Both the position numbers and the translations under genes were made by a program. DNA of 56,205 bases from assembly GCA_003240775.1 (NCBI GenBank), contig QFNI01000024.1, positions 1-56,205 of the forward strand. Reading direction: 5' to 3'. The notes under the pieces were generated by a model. The model was given only the letters and a program-made list of their open reading frames with translations, did no database searches and was not told where the DNA came from. The DNA comes from Mesorhizobium amorphae. Lineage in GTDB: Bacteria > Pseudomonadota > Alphaproteobacteria > Rhizobiales > Rhizobiaceae. The number at the start of each line of letters is the position of its first letter. The first letter of the stretch is position 1. This document shows positions 33,880-41,307 of this stretch, one piece after another.

Positions 33880-34785
33880 ATGGCTCTTTCTCCCACTCCC
33901 GGCTCGGTCGTGGTCGACCCGGCCCCGCGCGACGACAGCTCCTACGTCGATTGGCCGGCAATCTTCGCGGGCGCAGCACTCTCGCTCGCCATCTCCTTCG
34001 TTCTGCTGACGTTCGGCTCCGCGCTCGGCCTCAGCGTCACCTCGCCCTATGAGGGCCAGGGCATCGGCCTTCTGGCCTTCGGCATCGCCACCGCGCTCTG
34101 GCTTCTCTGGGTGCAGATCTCGGCCTGCACGGCCGGCGGCTATCTCACCGGCCGTCTGCGCCGCCGCAAGTTCGACGCGACCGAGGACGAGTCCGACGTG
34201 CGCGACGGCTCGCACGGCATCGTGGTCTGGGCTGTCGGCGTGCTCGTCGGCGTCACCATCCTCGCCTCGTCGGTGACGGGCGCCATCTCCACCGCCACGA
34301 CCGCCGCAGGCTCGGCAGCGGGTTCGGTCGCCTCGACCGCGGCCACTGGCGCCGCAGCGCTTGCTGGCGATGCGGACGGCCCGAATTTCGACCTCCTGAT
34401 CGACCGCTACCTGCGTGGCAACGGCACGCCCGAGAGCCTCGCTCCCGAGGGCTCGCGTGAAGAAGTCGGCCGCATCCTGAGCACGCTGGCCGATGGCGAG
34501 GTCACCGCCGAGGACCGCACCTATCTGGCGCAGTCGCTCGCCGCCCGCACCGGCATCGACCAGCCCACGGCCGAAGCCCGCGTCAACGAACTGGTGACGG
34601 CTGCCCAGCAGGCCGAGCAGACTGCGCGTGACGCTGCCGAAGCCGCCCGCAAGACCGCTCTGATCGCTGCCTTCGTGACGGCCGCTTCGTTCCTGATCAG
34701 CGCCGCAGCCGCCTATTACGGCGCCACTCTCGGTGGTCGCCACCGCGATCAGGGCACCGTGGTCGCCGGCTGGTCGCGCCGCTGA
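33880..34785 (+). CDS. Membrane protein of unknown function (PhnA-like protein family)
   Basis: A 301-residue protein with SSYVDWPAIFAGAALSLAISFVLLTFGSALGLS at the start (DWxAxxAGAxxAxAxSxxLxxFG is typical of this alphaproteobacterial family). Four hydrophobic helices group as two pairs (IGLLAFGIATALWLLWVQI; GIVVWAVGVLVGVTILASS), and a last pair contains AFVTAASFLISAAAAYYGA. The Ala-rich region 105-135 and the long helical insert 170-255 are predicted to lie outside the membrane. GGYLTGRLRRR may be a cytoplasmic loop. Function unknown; the PhnA-like name is historical. Probably in the same transcript as the 24-residue peptide. Confidence 0.8.
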   Translation: MALSPTPGSVVVDPAPRDDSSYVDWPAIFAGAALSLAISFVLLTFGSALGLSVTSPYEGQGIGLLAFGIATALWLLWVQISACTAGGYLTGRLRRRKFDATEDESDVRDGSHGIVVWAVGVLVGVTILASSVTGAISTATTAAGSAAGSVASTAATGAAALAGDADGPNFDLLIDRYLRGNGTPESLAPEGSREEVGRILSTLADGEVTAEDRTYLAQSLAARTGIDQPTAEARVNELVTAAQQAEQTARDAAEAARKTALIAAFVTAASFLISAAAAYYGATLGGRHRDQGTVVAGWSRR

Positions 34786-34811
34786 CCGCATCCTCCCTCT
34801 CCGGGATCCTT

Positions 34812-34841
34812 GGCCTCCGGCTCACGCCGGGGGCCTTTTTT
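34812..34841 (+). terminator. Rho-independent terminator after the membrane protein gene
   Basis: GGCCTCCGGC pairs with GCCGGGGGCC across a short TCAC loop and is followed by six T residues. It lies 26 bp past the stop and before the convergent glycosylase gene. Confidence 0.85.
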
Positions 34842-34844
34842 CTG

Positions 34845-35402
34845 TCAGGGCTTGGGAAAAGGGCGGCTGAGAAAGCTTGAGCCCGCATGCCCAAAGCGCC
34901 AGGGCCAGTCGGCTGCCTTGGTGATGCCGATGCGGGGGCCGGATACGATCGGCGGCTCCTTTTCGCGTGGTGTGAGTGCGAAGGGCGCGGCATCAAGCGC
35001 CATGCCGTCATGGCGCGCATCGATGCCGAGCGCTTGCGACAGGCGGCCCGGCCCTGAGCAGAGCAGACGGGGCACGGCCGTGCCACGACGCTCCGCCATC
35101 CGATCGATGCCATGTTCGGGCACCAGAGCGCGGATCAGAACGGCCGAGCCGGGCTCGCACACGAAGTTCAGGCACCAGTGGATGCCGTAGGAGCGATAGA
35201 CATAGGCGTGTCCTGGCTCACCGAACATCGCACGGTTGCGCGGCGTCGGCCCGCGAAAGCTGTGCGAAGCAGGATCGTGCGGCGCGTAGGCCTCGGTCTC
35301 GGCAATCGCGCCGCCGCAGCCCTCCACCTCCAGCCTCACCCCGATCAGATCACGCGCCACGGAGACGGGGTCGCGACGAAAGAACCCTGCCCCCAGGCTC
35401 AT
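34845..35402 (-). CDS. DNA-3-methyladenine glycosylase (AAG/MPG family)
   Basis: A 185-residue base-excision enzyme that removes alkylated purines. It contains ARDLIGVRLEVEG, TEAYAPHDPASHSFRGPTPRN (with the catalytic Glu in ETEAY), AYVYRSYGIHWCLNFV and SGPGRLSQALGI, all hallmarks of the Aag/MPG fold. Its start overlaps the stop of the upstream sensor-like gene by 4 nt (ATGA), so it is translated from that message and would share its stress-type promoter. Confidence 0.93.
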   Translation of the reverse strand: MSLGAGFFRRDPVSVARDLIGVRLEVEGCGGAIAETEAYAPHDPASHSFRGPTPRNRAMFGEPGHAYVYRSYGIHWCLNFVCEPGSAVLIRALVPEHGIDRMAERRGTAVPRLLCSGPGRLSQALGIDARHDGMALDAAPFALTPREKEPPIVSGPRIGITKAADWPWRFGHAGSSFLSRPFPKP

Positions 35403-37309
35403 TCCTCGTCTGCGGGTGGGGGGTGGGCCACAGCTCCCGGATCGAGCGGCAGCACGATCGAGCAGCGGAAGCCGTTCTCCTCCTGCTCCACATGGGTGCG
35501 CGCATGCACCACGAGCGTCAGGATCTTTTCGAGCAGAGTGAAGGCCTGGCGCCTTTCCTCCACGAGCTGGGGGTCGGAAGAAGGAGCGGCCCTCAGGTGC
35601 TCGTCCCAGAAGAAGGAAAGGCGCTGCGGCCCCACCTCTTCCTCGAGCCGCCAGGAAATGCCGATCGAGCCCCCCTCCCCGTCGAGCGCGCCTTGCGCGA
35701 GCGCGAGCGAGACGAGTTCGTGGATGGCAAGGCCGATGGTCTGCGCGGCCGTCAGGCGCAGAAGAAGGGCCGGGCCCTCGATGCGGATCGAGCCGCTCTC
35801 ATGGGCGCCGTGCGCGCCGAGTTCCTCGGCCACCAGATAATCGAGCGCCACCCAGCCTTCGGGGTCGCGCGTCGCGATGGCCTGGGCGCGGGCGACCGCC
35901 TCGATGCGCCCGTCGAGCGCCATTGCGAGATCGGCGGCACTCGCAGCCGTTTCCGCCGAGCGCCGCGCGAGCGAGCGGATCAGGGCGAATGTCGCGTGGC
36001 TGCGCGCCCACATCTCCTCCAGCGCTTCCTGCTGGTTGCGGTGGGAGCGCTGGAGCGTATCCACATCCATGCAGAGCCCGAACCATTCCCCTTCGGTGGG
36101 GCGCCCCTCCATCAGGAACCAGCGGAACGAGCCGTCCTTGGCGCTGCGCAACCGTGCCTTGCCGGTGAAACGCCCGCGCAACAACGCCTCCTCCCAGGCC
36201 TTGCGCAGCCCGTCGCGGTCTTCCGTGTGGACGGCCGCAAGCCAGCCTTCGCCCCGGCTTTCGGCTTCGGTCAGGCCAGTCAGCTCCTCCCATTGCGGGC
36301 TCGACCAGAGCCAGCGGCCCTTTCTGGCGGAGTGCCACAGAAGCGCCGGCTCGCCTCTCACCATCTGGCGCAGGCTCTGGGCCTCGTGGGCCTGCTCCTG
36401 CGCCAGGCGCGCCGCGGAAAGGCCGCGCATCGCATGGTCGAAGGCTTCCGTCAGCACCTCGATCTCGTGCGGCTCCCAATGCCGAAGGCGGCGCGCGGCG
36501 AGAACGGCCGAGAGCTTCCCGCCCTCCCCCCGGATGGGGAGGGCCAACCCCGCCACCTGTCCGCTTCCCGCGCCAAGCGGCGCGGGCGTGCCGGCGTGCA
36601 GCGCCAAAAGCGCTGCGGACCCCAGCCGTTCGAGCGAGATCGCATTGGATTCGGCTTTCCGTGCGGGCCATGCACAGGCATCGCCCTCGCCCACCTCGAT
36701 CAGTTCGAGGTCCTGCATGCCGAAATAGGCGCCAAGCAACGCGCAGCAGCCTTGCGTCCGCTCGGCATGCGCGCCGCCCGCTTCCAGCGCCTGGCCGAGC
36801 GCGAGCAACAGGCCCCGCCTGCCGTCCACCTCGCCCCACGGCATCGCCTCGTGAAAGGCGGCGAGGATGCCGGAGACCTCGCCCGTGCCGTTGTGGACGG
36901 CGCTGAGCGACAGCGAGAACAAGCCCGGCGACTGCATGTCGGGCGTCTGCGTAAAGAAGGGAAGGGCTTCCAGGAGCGCGCCCTTGCGTGTGCCCGCCAG
37001 GATGGCTTCGGTGCTCGGCGAAAGCAGCGGCCAAAGGTCAGGCCAGCCGTCTGCGAGGGGCACCACGAAGCCGCTCAAGTGGCGGTCTTCGCCGATCGCG
37101 CGGCGAAAGGCGTCGTTGTAGAGTTGCACGAGGCCGCTTCCCCACCACACCGCAAGCGGAAAACGCGCGCCCATGCACAGGCTCAGGCAGCTTTCGAGGT
37201 TTTCCGGCCAGCCCGTGCGCGGCCCGAATGCGGTCGCGGCCCAATCCTGGGCCTCGATCAGGGCGCTCATGCCCTGCCAGTCCTGCGCGGGTGCTGCTTG
37301 CGGCGTCAT
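35399..37309 (-). CDS. HWE-family histidine-kinase homologue, probable pseudokinase
   Basis: A 636-residue cytoplasmic multi-domain sensor. Region 14-160 (DWAATAFGPRTGWPENLES) is the N-terminal sensory domain seen in HWE kinases, 165-300 is GAF-like, 325-420 is PAS-like (WLWSSPQWEELTGLTEAE), and 425-620 is a degenerate HWE kinase core. The phospho-acceptor box HRVKN aligns with A435-R-S-H-A439, so the His and the following Asn are gone. The N-box HELxTNA reads H530-E-L-V-S-L-A, losing the ATP-binding Asn. The GLG/GFG loop is absent, but FFWDEH keeps the WxE motif. It may act as a sensor or inhibitor rather than a kinase. The frame extends far upstream over Crp; ATG 37309 is used, and MSALIEA at 37270 is an alternative. 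Confidence 0.75.
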   Translation of the reverse strand: MTPQAAPAQDWQGMSALIEAQDWAATAFGPRTGWPENLESCLSLCMGARFPLAVWWGSGLVQLYNDAFRRAIGEDRHLSGFVVPLADGWPDLWPLLSPSTEAILAGTRKGALLEALPFFTQTPDMQSPGLFSLSLSAVHNGTGEVSGILAAFHEAMPWGEVDGRRGLLLALGQALEAGGAHAERTQGCCALLGAYFGMQDLELIEVGEGDACAWPARKAESNAISLERLGSAALLALHAGTPAPLGAGSGQVAGLALPIRGEGGKLSAVLAARRLRHWEPHEIEVLTEAFDHAMRGLSAARLAQEQAHEAQSLRQMVRGEPALLWHSARKGRWLWSSPQWEELTGLTEAESRGEGWLAAVHTEDRDGLRKAWEEALLRGRFTGKARLRSAKDGSFRWFLMEGRPTEGEWFGLCMDVDTLQRSHRNQQEALEEMWARSHATFALIRSLARRSAETAASAADLAMALDGRIEAVARAQAIATRDPEGWVALDYLVAEELGAHGAHESGSIRIEGPALLLRLTAAQTIGLAIHELVSLALAQGALDGEGGSIGISWRLEEEVGPQRLSFFWDEHLRAAPSSDPQLVEERRQAFTLLEKILTLVVHARTHVEQEENGFRCSIVLPLDPGAVAHPPPADEE

Positions 37310-37690
37310 TCCCTGGCCAGTTCTCCCGTCCAGCCGCGGGTGAAAGACGGATGGACACGCGCGGCCAAACAACCGGAGGCCGGCATGGTTCCTTGGAAGC
37401 GCTGCCGCACAGTGCCGCGCCAGGGGAGAACGTGGCCCACCCAAGAAAATTGCCATTCCCCAGAGGACGAATATCCTATGATATTTCGCAGTGTCGACCA
37501 TGCCGTTAGGCGGGGACCCCGAGGGGCGTGGCCGTCGCGCGGATTGCCATGATTCAGAGCACAAAGACTTTTCGAGTATACCGAGCGACCATCGGCCCAT
37601 GACCGTGAAGGCATCACAAGACGATCGTCCTGCGCCGTCGCGCGCACTGTACGATTGCACACCTCCGGCATCGCTGGCGAAGCTCTCGCC
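37310..37690. other. 381-bp divergent intergenic region
   Basis: The region between the sensor-like gene and the Crp/Fnr gene holds no supported gene. It contains the EcfG-like promoter described separately and a perfect AATATC-ctat-GATATT inverted repeat at 37470-37485 in an AT-rich patch, which could be a regulator site for the Crp/Fnr protein. Confidence 0.45.
37368..37392 (-). promoter_or_regulatory. Candidate EcfG promoter before the HWE pseudokinase
   Basis: On the minus strand GGAAC (37392-37388) and TGTT (37371-37368) are 16 bp apart, the same pair and spacing as the promoter at 33697. It lies about 58 bp upstream of the sensor start. Confidence 0.5.
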
Positions 37691-38431
37691 ATGAAGCCCT
37701 TCCGAAATCCTTGGGCCACCAAGCTTCGCCAGTTCACCGAGCTGGACGAGGAAGATGTCGGCATCCTCGACAGGTTGGTTGCCGAGCCCGAGAGCTTCGA
37801 AGCGGACACGGATGTCTTCACCGAGGGTCAGAAGGTCGACTGGGTGAATGTCGTGGTGGAGGGCATGCTTTGCCGCTACACCGTTCTCGAGAACGGCCGT
37901 CGGCAGATCACGGCCTTTCTCGTGCCGGGCGACATGTGCGATCTCCACGGTTTCCTGCTCAAGGAGATGGACCACTCGATCGCGGCCCTCACTTTGTCGC
38001 GCGTGGCCAAGATTCCACGCCAGGTGGTGATGGAGATCACCGACCGCCGCCCCAACCTCACGCGCGCCCTGTGGTGGTCGACGCTGGTCGACGAGGCGGT
38101 GCTCCGCCAGTGGATCGTCAATGTCGGTCGGCGCACGGCCTATGAGCGCTCGGCGCACCTGATCTGGGAGCTTTATCTCCGCATGATGGTGGTGGGCGAG
38201 ACCGCGCAGCTTTCGTTCCGCCTGCCGCTCACCCAGCAGGAGCTGGCCGACACGCTCGGCATGAGCATCGTCCACATCAACCGCACGCTCCAGCGCCTGC
38301 GCAACGAGAAGGTGTTCACGCTGGCCAACGGCCACGTCACCATCCACGATCCCGAGCGGCTGCAGGGGATCGCGGGCTTCAACCCCTCCTATCTCCATTT
38401 CTACGAGCACATCGGCGTGCGCGGCCGCTGA
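37691..38431 (+). CDS. Crp/Fnr-family transcriptional regulator
   Basis: A 246-residue regulator. The cyclic-nucleotide-like beta barrel spans about 20-135 (FTEGQKVDWVNVVVEGMLCRYTV and FLVPGDMCDLHGFLL). No Cys cluster of the Fnr kind is present, so it is not an iron-sulfur oxygen sensor. The C-terminal winged helix includes LTQQELADTLGMSIVHINRTLQRLRNEKVF. Effector unknown. It resembles the many small Crp-like regulators of alphaproteobacteria. ATG 37691 is used; an in-frame ATG at 37655 adds 12 residues. Confidence 0.9.
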   Translation: MKPFRNPWATKLRQFTELDEEDVGILDRLVAEPESFEADTDVFTEGQKVDWVNVVVEGMLCRYTVLENGRRQITAFLVPGDMCDLHGFLLKEMDHSIAALTLSRVAKIPRQVVMEITDRRPNLTRALWWSTLVDEAVLRQWIVNVGRRTAYERSAHLIWELYLRMMVVGETAQLSFRLPLTQQELADTLGMSIVHINRTLQRLRNEKVFTLANGHVTIHDPERLQGIAGFNPSYLHFYEHIGVRGR

Positions 38432-38442
38432 GGGCCGCTGCG

Positions 38443-38468
38443 GGAACCATTGCCGCTCGTCTCGCGTA
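38443..38468 (+). promoter_or_regulatory. Weak EcfG-like promoter
   Basis: GGAAC at 38443-38447 is followed after 17 bp by CGTA (38465-38468), one base from the CGTT consensus. The next start codon is 42 bp downstream. Confidence 0.4.
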
Positions 38469-38510
38469 GAGCGTGCCCGGCCAGCCATGTTGCGGCCACG
38501 GAGGCTCTCG

Positions 38511-38930
38511 ATGACCAGCACCGCCACAAGCACCGTTCTCGTGACCCGGCCCAACCGTCACGCGCAGGCCCAGGCGAAGACCATAGCGTTTGCCTCGATC
38601 GCGCGGGGTGCGGTGGGGCTTCTGGCGCCACAAGTCGTGCAGTCGGCCTTCGGCATTCCCGGCTCGCCGGCACGCATTCGTGCCTGCGCGCTGGCCGATC
38701 TCGGCGCGGGGCTCTCGATCCTCGCCTCGCCCGAGCCCGCCCGCACCGTCTGGGCACGCACGGCGGCCGATGCGGTGGGCGTGGCAACAGTTCTTCCTGC
38801 GCTCGGCCGAGACAATCCCAAGCGCGCGGCAGCAGGTGCCGCCCTGCTCTTCCTTGCCGCCACCACGGCCTTCCACGCCAAGGTCGCCCTCCACGGCGAC
38901 ACCGAGGACGTGCACGAAGAAATCCGCTGA
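38511..38930 (+). CDS. Small membrane-associated protein of unknown function (DUF4267-like)
   Basis: A 139-residue protein with three or four moderately hydrophobic segments (AFASIARGAVGLLAPQVV, CALADLGAGLSILA, TAADAVGVATVLPAL, AGAALLFLAATTAFHA). The RAxALxDxxxG pattern recalls DUF4267-type membrane proteins; this is tentative. A ggagg ribosome site lies 6 nt before ATG 38511. A weak EcfG-like promoter precedes it. Confidence 0.7.
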   Translation: MTSTATSTVLVTRPNRHAQAQAKTIAFASIARGAVGLLAPQVVQSAFGIPGSPARIRACALADLGAGLSILASPEPARTVWARTAADAVGVATVLPALGRDNPKRAAAGAALLFLAATTAFHAKVALHGDTEDVHEEIR

Positions 38931-39013
38931 CCGCAAGAAAAGGCCGAGCCCGCCACCCGCGCTCGGCATCCGATCTTCTCTTAGGGGTATATGACCGAGA
39001 AGCCCGGCCGCTC

Positions 39014-39202
39014 TCAGTGCTTCGGGGGCGGCTGGTCGCGGTCCTTGGGAGAGTAGAGCTCGGCCGTCGCGCGCTCGGTCATCTGGCGCTGGGCGGGCGA
39101 GATCGAGCGCTTGCGCATGAGGGCGAAGGCGATCAGCACGGCGAGAAGGATCGGCCCGCCGACCACGATGATGAGCCAGATGTTCTCGGTGATCCCGCCC
39201 AT
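39014..39202 (-). CDS. Small single-pass membrane protein
   Basis: About 62 residues: a helix IWLIIVVGGPILLAVLIAFAL followed by a basic, then Pro/Lys-rich cytoplasmic tail (MRKRSISPAQRQMTERATAELYSPKDRDQPPPKH). The frame upstream of ATG 39202 is Gly/Arg-rich and not protein-like. Such small proteins are frequent near alphaproteobacterial stress genes. No specific function is recognised. Confidence 0.65.
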   Translation of the reverse strand: MGGITENIWLIIVVGGPILLAVLIAFALMRKRSISPAQRQMTERATAELYSPKDRDQPPPKH

Positions 39203-39237
39203 GGTGGAACTGCCTTTCGAGGCGCGCCGCCGACTTG

Positions 39238-39873
39238 CTAGGAGCGGAGGAGGCGGGCGCGCACCTCTTCCGGAGAACTGAGATAGAGCGCTCCCTCGGG
39301 TGCTTCCAGGTCGAGCTGCGGCCAGAACAGCGTGGTCATGCCGGCAGCCAGCCCGGCCTGCGCGCCCGTACGCGAATCCTCCACCACCGCGCAACGCGAC
39401 GGCTCGACCCCACACAGATAGGCCGCGCGCAGGAAGGGCTCGGGCTCGGGCTTGCCCTCACGCACATCGTTGCGGCTGACAGAGATGGCAGCCGCTTCCT
39501 GGAGGCCCGTGGCGCGCAAGTTGGCGTCCACCACGAGACGGTCGGAATTGGACACGATGGCCTGCGGCACACCGGCCTCCTGAAGCGCGCGGAAAATCTC
39601 CACCGCGCCGGGCCGGGGCTTCAGGTTGGGCGCGTGGTGCAGGTAGAACGCGTATTTGCGCCCGATCCATTCGCGAAAAGGCAGCGTGATCGCGTAGCGC
39701 GCGGAAAGCATGTCGTAGACAGGTCTGGCCGAAAGCCCGAGGATCTTCTCGTGCAGGTCTGCCGGCGGCTCGATGTCGAGGCTTTTCAGAACGCTTTCGA
39801 GGGCAGCGTCGTGCAGGGGCTCGCTGTCGATCAGCGTGCCGTCCATGTCCCAGAAAACGGCGTCGGGTCGCAT
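39238..39873 (-). CDS. HAD-family hydrolase (beta-phosphoglucomutase-like)
   Basis: A 211-residue phosphatase with the nucleophile motif FWDMDGTLIDSEP near the N-terminus, motif II in AIVSNSDR, the Lys in EGKPEPEPFL and motif IV in AVVEDSRTGAQAG. The helical cap (LHDAALESVLKSLDIEPP) is of the type seen in sugar-phosphate phosphatases. It is divergent from the SorC regulator. A far longer frame runs up to 41169 but is only an open shadow of the sorC gene. Confidence 0.9.
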   Translation of the reverse strand: MRPDAVFWDMDGTLIDSEPLHDAALESVLKSLDIEPPADLHEKILGLSARPVYDMLSARYAITLPFREWIGRKYAFYLHHAPNLKPRPGAVEIFRALQEAGVPQAIVSNSDRLVVDANLRATGLQEAAAISVSRNDVREGKPEPEPFLRAAYLCGVEPSRCAVVEDSRTGAQAGLAAGMTTLFWPQLDLEAPEGALYLSSPEEVRARLLRS

Positions 39874-40009
39874 GATCGTAAGGCTCCGTTGCGGCGGCGG
39901 TCGCCGTGAAGCCAGCGGCTTACCGCCTTTCCCCGGGCTATGCCAGCATCTTGCCGCCCAGATGCGGGCTTTCGCCCGATCGGCAGGAGGAAGATTTGCC
40001 CCAGGCTTT

Positions 40010-40019
40010 GGCAATTGCC
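40010..40019. promoter_or_regulatory. Palindrome upstream of sorC-type regulator
   Basis: GGCAATTGCC is a perfect 10-bp palindrome 44 bp before the regulator start. Its AATTGCC half recurs upstream of smoE (42270-42276), and a TTTGCCC at 39995 recurs at 42290. These may be operators of the SorC regulator. Confidence 0.4.
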
Positions 40020-40062
40020 AGCAACGAGCTTCGCTGCGAAACTGCGAGTGGAGGACTTCGCC

Positions 40063-41034
40063 ATGGCCAATGCCGTTTCCAGCCCGCGCGGCGACGCCGA
40101 GCCGAGCCGCCTTGATGACGCGGCCCGCGCCGGCTGGCTCTACTACGTGGCCGGCAACACCCAGGATCAGATTGCCGGCAAGCTCGGCGTGTCGCGCCAG
40201 ACCGCGCAGCGGCTGGTTTCGCTCGCCGTATCCGAGGGGCTGGTCAAGGTCCGGCTCGATCACCCCATCGCGCGCTGCCTGGAACTGGCATCCGCGCTGC
40301 GCGACCGCTTCAGCCTCGACCACGCCGAAGTGGTGCCGACCGACCCCACATCGCCGTCCACCACGCTCGGCATCGCGGAGGCCGCCGGTGCCGAGATCGA
40401 GCGCCGCCTGCGCGCGCCCGAGCCGAGCGTGATCGCCATCGGCACGGGGCGCACGCTCAAGGCCGCGATCGAGCAGCTTCCGCCGATGGACTGCCCCCAG
40501 CACAAGGTGGTCTCGCTCACTGGCTCGATCGCGCCGGACGGATCGGCCGCCTTCTACAACGTGGTGTTCACGCTGTCGGATCGCGTGAAGTGCCGCACCT
40601 TCCCCATGCCGCTGCCCGTGATCGCGTCTTCGCCCGCCGAGCGCGCGATGCTGCATTCCCAGCCGATGATCCGCTCGACGTTGAACCTCGCCGCCGAAGC
40701 GACCATCTCGTTTGTGGGCCTCGGCGATCTCGGCGCCGCCGCGCCGCTGTTCGAGGATGGCTTCCTGTCGGACACCGAACTGCGCGCGCTGCAGAAGGCG
40801 GGCGCGGTGGGCGAGATCGTGGGCTGGGTGTTCGACCGCGAGGGCCGTTTGATCGAGGGCACCATCAACGACCGTGTGGCCTCCGCGCCCATTCCCTCGC
40901 GCGAGCGGGGGCTCGTGATCGCGCTCGCCAAGGGCGAACGCAAGCTGCCGGGCATCCGTGCCGCCGCCCGCCGCCGCCTGGTGAACGGGCTGATCACCGA
41001 TGAGGCGACAGCCGCCGGTCTCCTGGAGGGATAG
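40063..41034 (+). CDS. SorC-family sugar-binding transcriptional regulator
   Basis: A 323-residue regulator, probable controller of the polyol operon 1.3 kb downstream. The N-terminal HTH is YYVAGNTQDQIAGKLGVSRQTAQRLVSLAVSEGLVKVRLD. The effector domain shows IGTGRTLKAAIEQLPP, SLTGSIAPDG, and ISFVGLGDLGAAAPLFEDGFL with the sugar-phosphate-binding GxGxL region, ending RLVNGLITDEATA. Related SorC proteins sense sugar or polyol phosphates. ATG 40063 follows a ggagg. An earlier frame start at 39940 is not protein-like. Confidence 0.92.
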   Translation: MANAVSSPRGDAEPSRLDDAARAGWLYYVAGNTQDQIAGKLGVSRQTAQRLVSLAVSEGLVKVRLDHPIARCLELASALRDRFSLDHAEVVPTDPTSPSTTLGIAEAAGAEIERRLRAPEPSVIAIGTGRTLKAAIEQLPPMDCPQHKVVSLTGSIAPDGSAAFYNVVFTLSDRVKCRTFPMPLPVIASSPAERAMLHSQPMIRSTLNLAAEATISFVGLGDLGAAAPLFEDGFLSDTELRALQKAGAVGEIVGWVFDREGRLIEGTINDRVASAPIPSRERGLVIALAKGERKLPGIRAAARRRLVNGLITDEATAAGLLEG

Positions 41035-41212
41035 GGCTCCCGCATACCCCGTCGAGAATGCCGAGATCGCGCTGGAGATGGGGCGAGAACTCGCGCGGGT
41101 CGGGCCCGACGGGCCTTGGCCGGCGCCAAAGCACCGTGAGCCAGCGACGAAGGAGAGAGGTGGGCGCAAGCGTGCGGCCTGCCGCCCGGGAGATGCCCAG
41201 CGCAGCTTTCAT
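40994..41212 (-). CDS. DUF1127-like small basic protein
   Basis: A 72-residue frame reading SLLRRWLTVLWRRP, then FSPHLQRDLGILDG. This resembles DUF1127 proteins (an Arg-rich W-containing helix, then LxRDIGL). An agga lies 11 nt before the ATG. It overlaps the end of the SorC gene by 41 nt on the opposite strand, which lowers confidence. DUF1127 proteins have been linked to RNA turnover and phosphate or nitrogen responses in rhizobia. Confidence 0.45.
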   Translation of the reverse strand: MKAALGISRAAGRTLAPTSLLRRWLTVLWRRPRPVGPDPREFSPHLQRDLGILDGVCGSPIPPGDRRLSPHR

Positions 41213-41307
41213 GATGGCGTTGTCCTGTTGATGCGTTGGGCCTTAAGCTAGGCCGACCGCCTGCACGCTTCCAATCGAGAAGCGAGGTCGATGCACAAGG
41301 GGTGTTT

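Noticed and set aside
37310..38554. Upstream extension of the pseudokinase frame over the Crp/Fnr gene
   Set aside because: The frame stays open by chance; Crp/Fnr on the other strand is clearly coding, and sensor similarity begins only at about 37309.
39874..41169. Upstream extension of the HAD hydrolase frame across the SorC gene
   Set aside because: HAD similarity begins with FWDMDGT just after 39873; the rest is the antisense shadow of the SorC gene.
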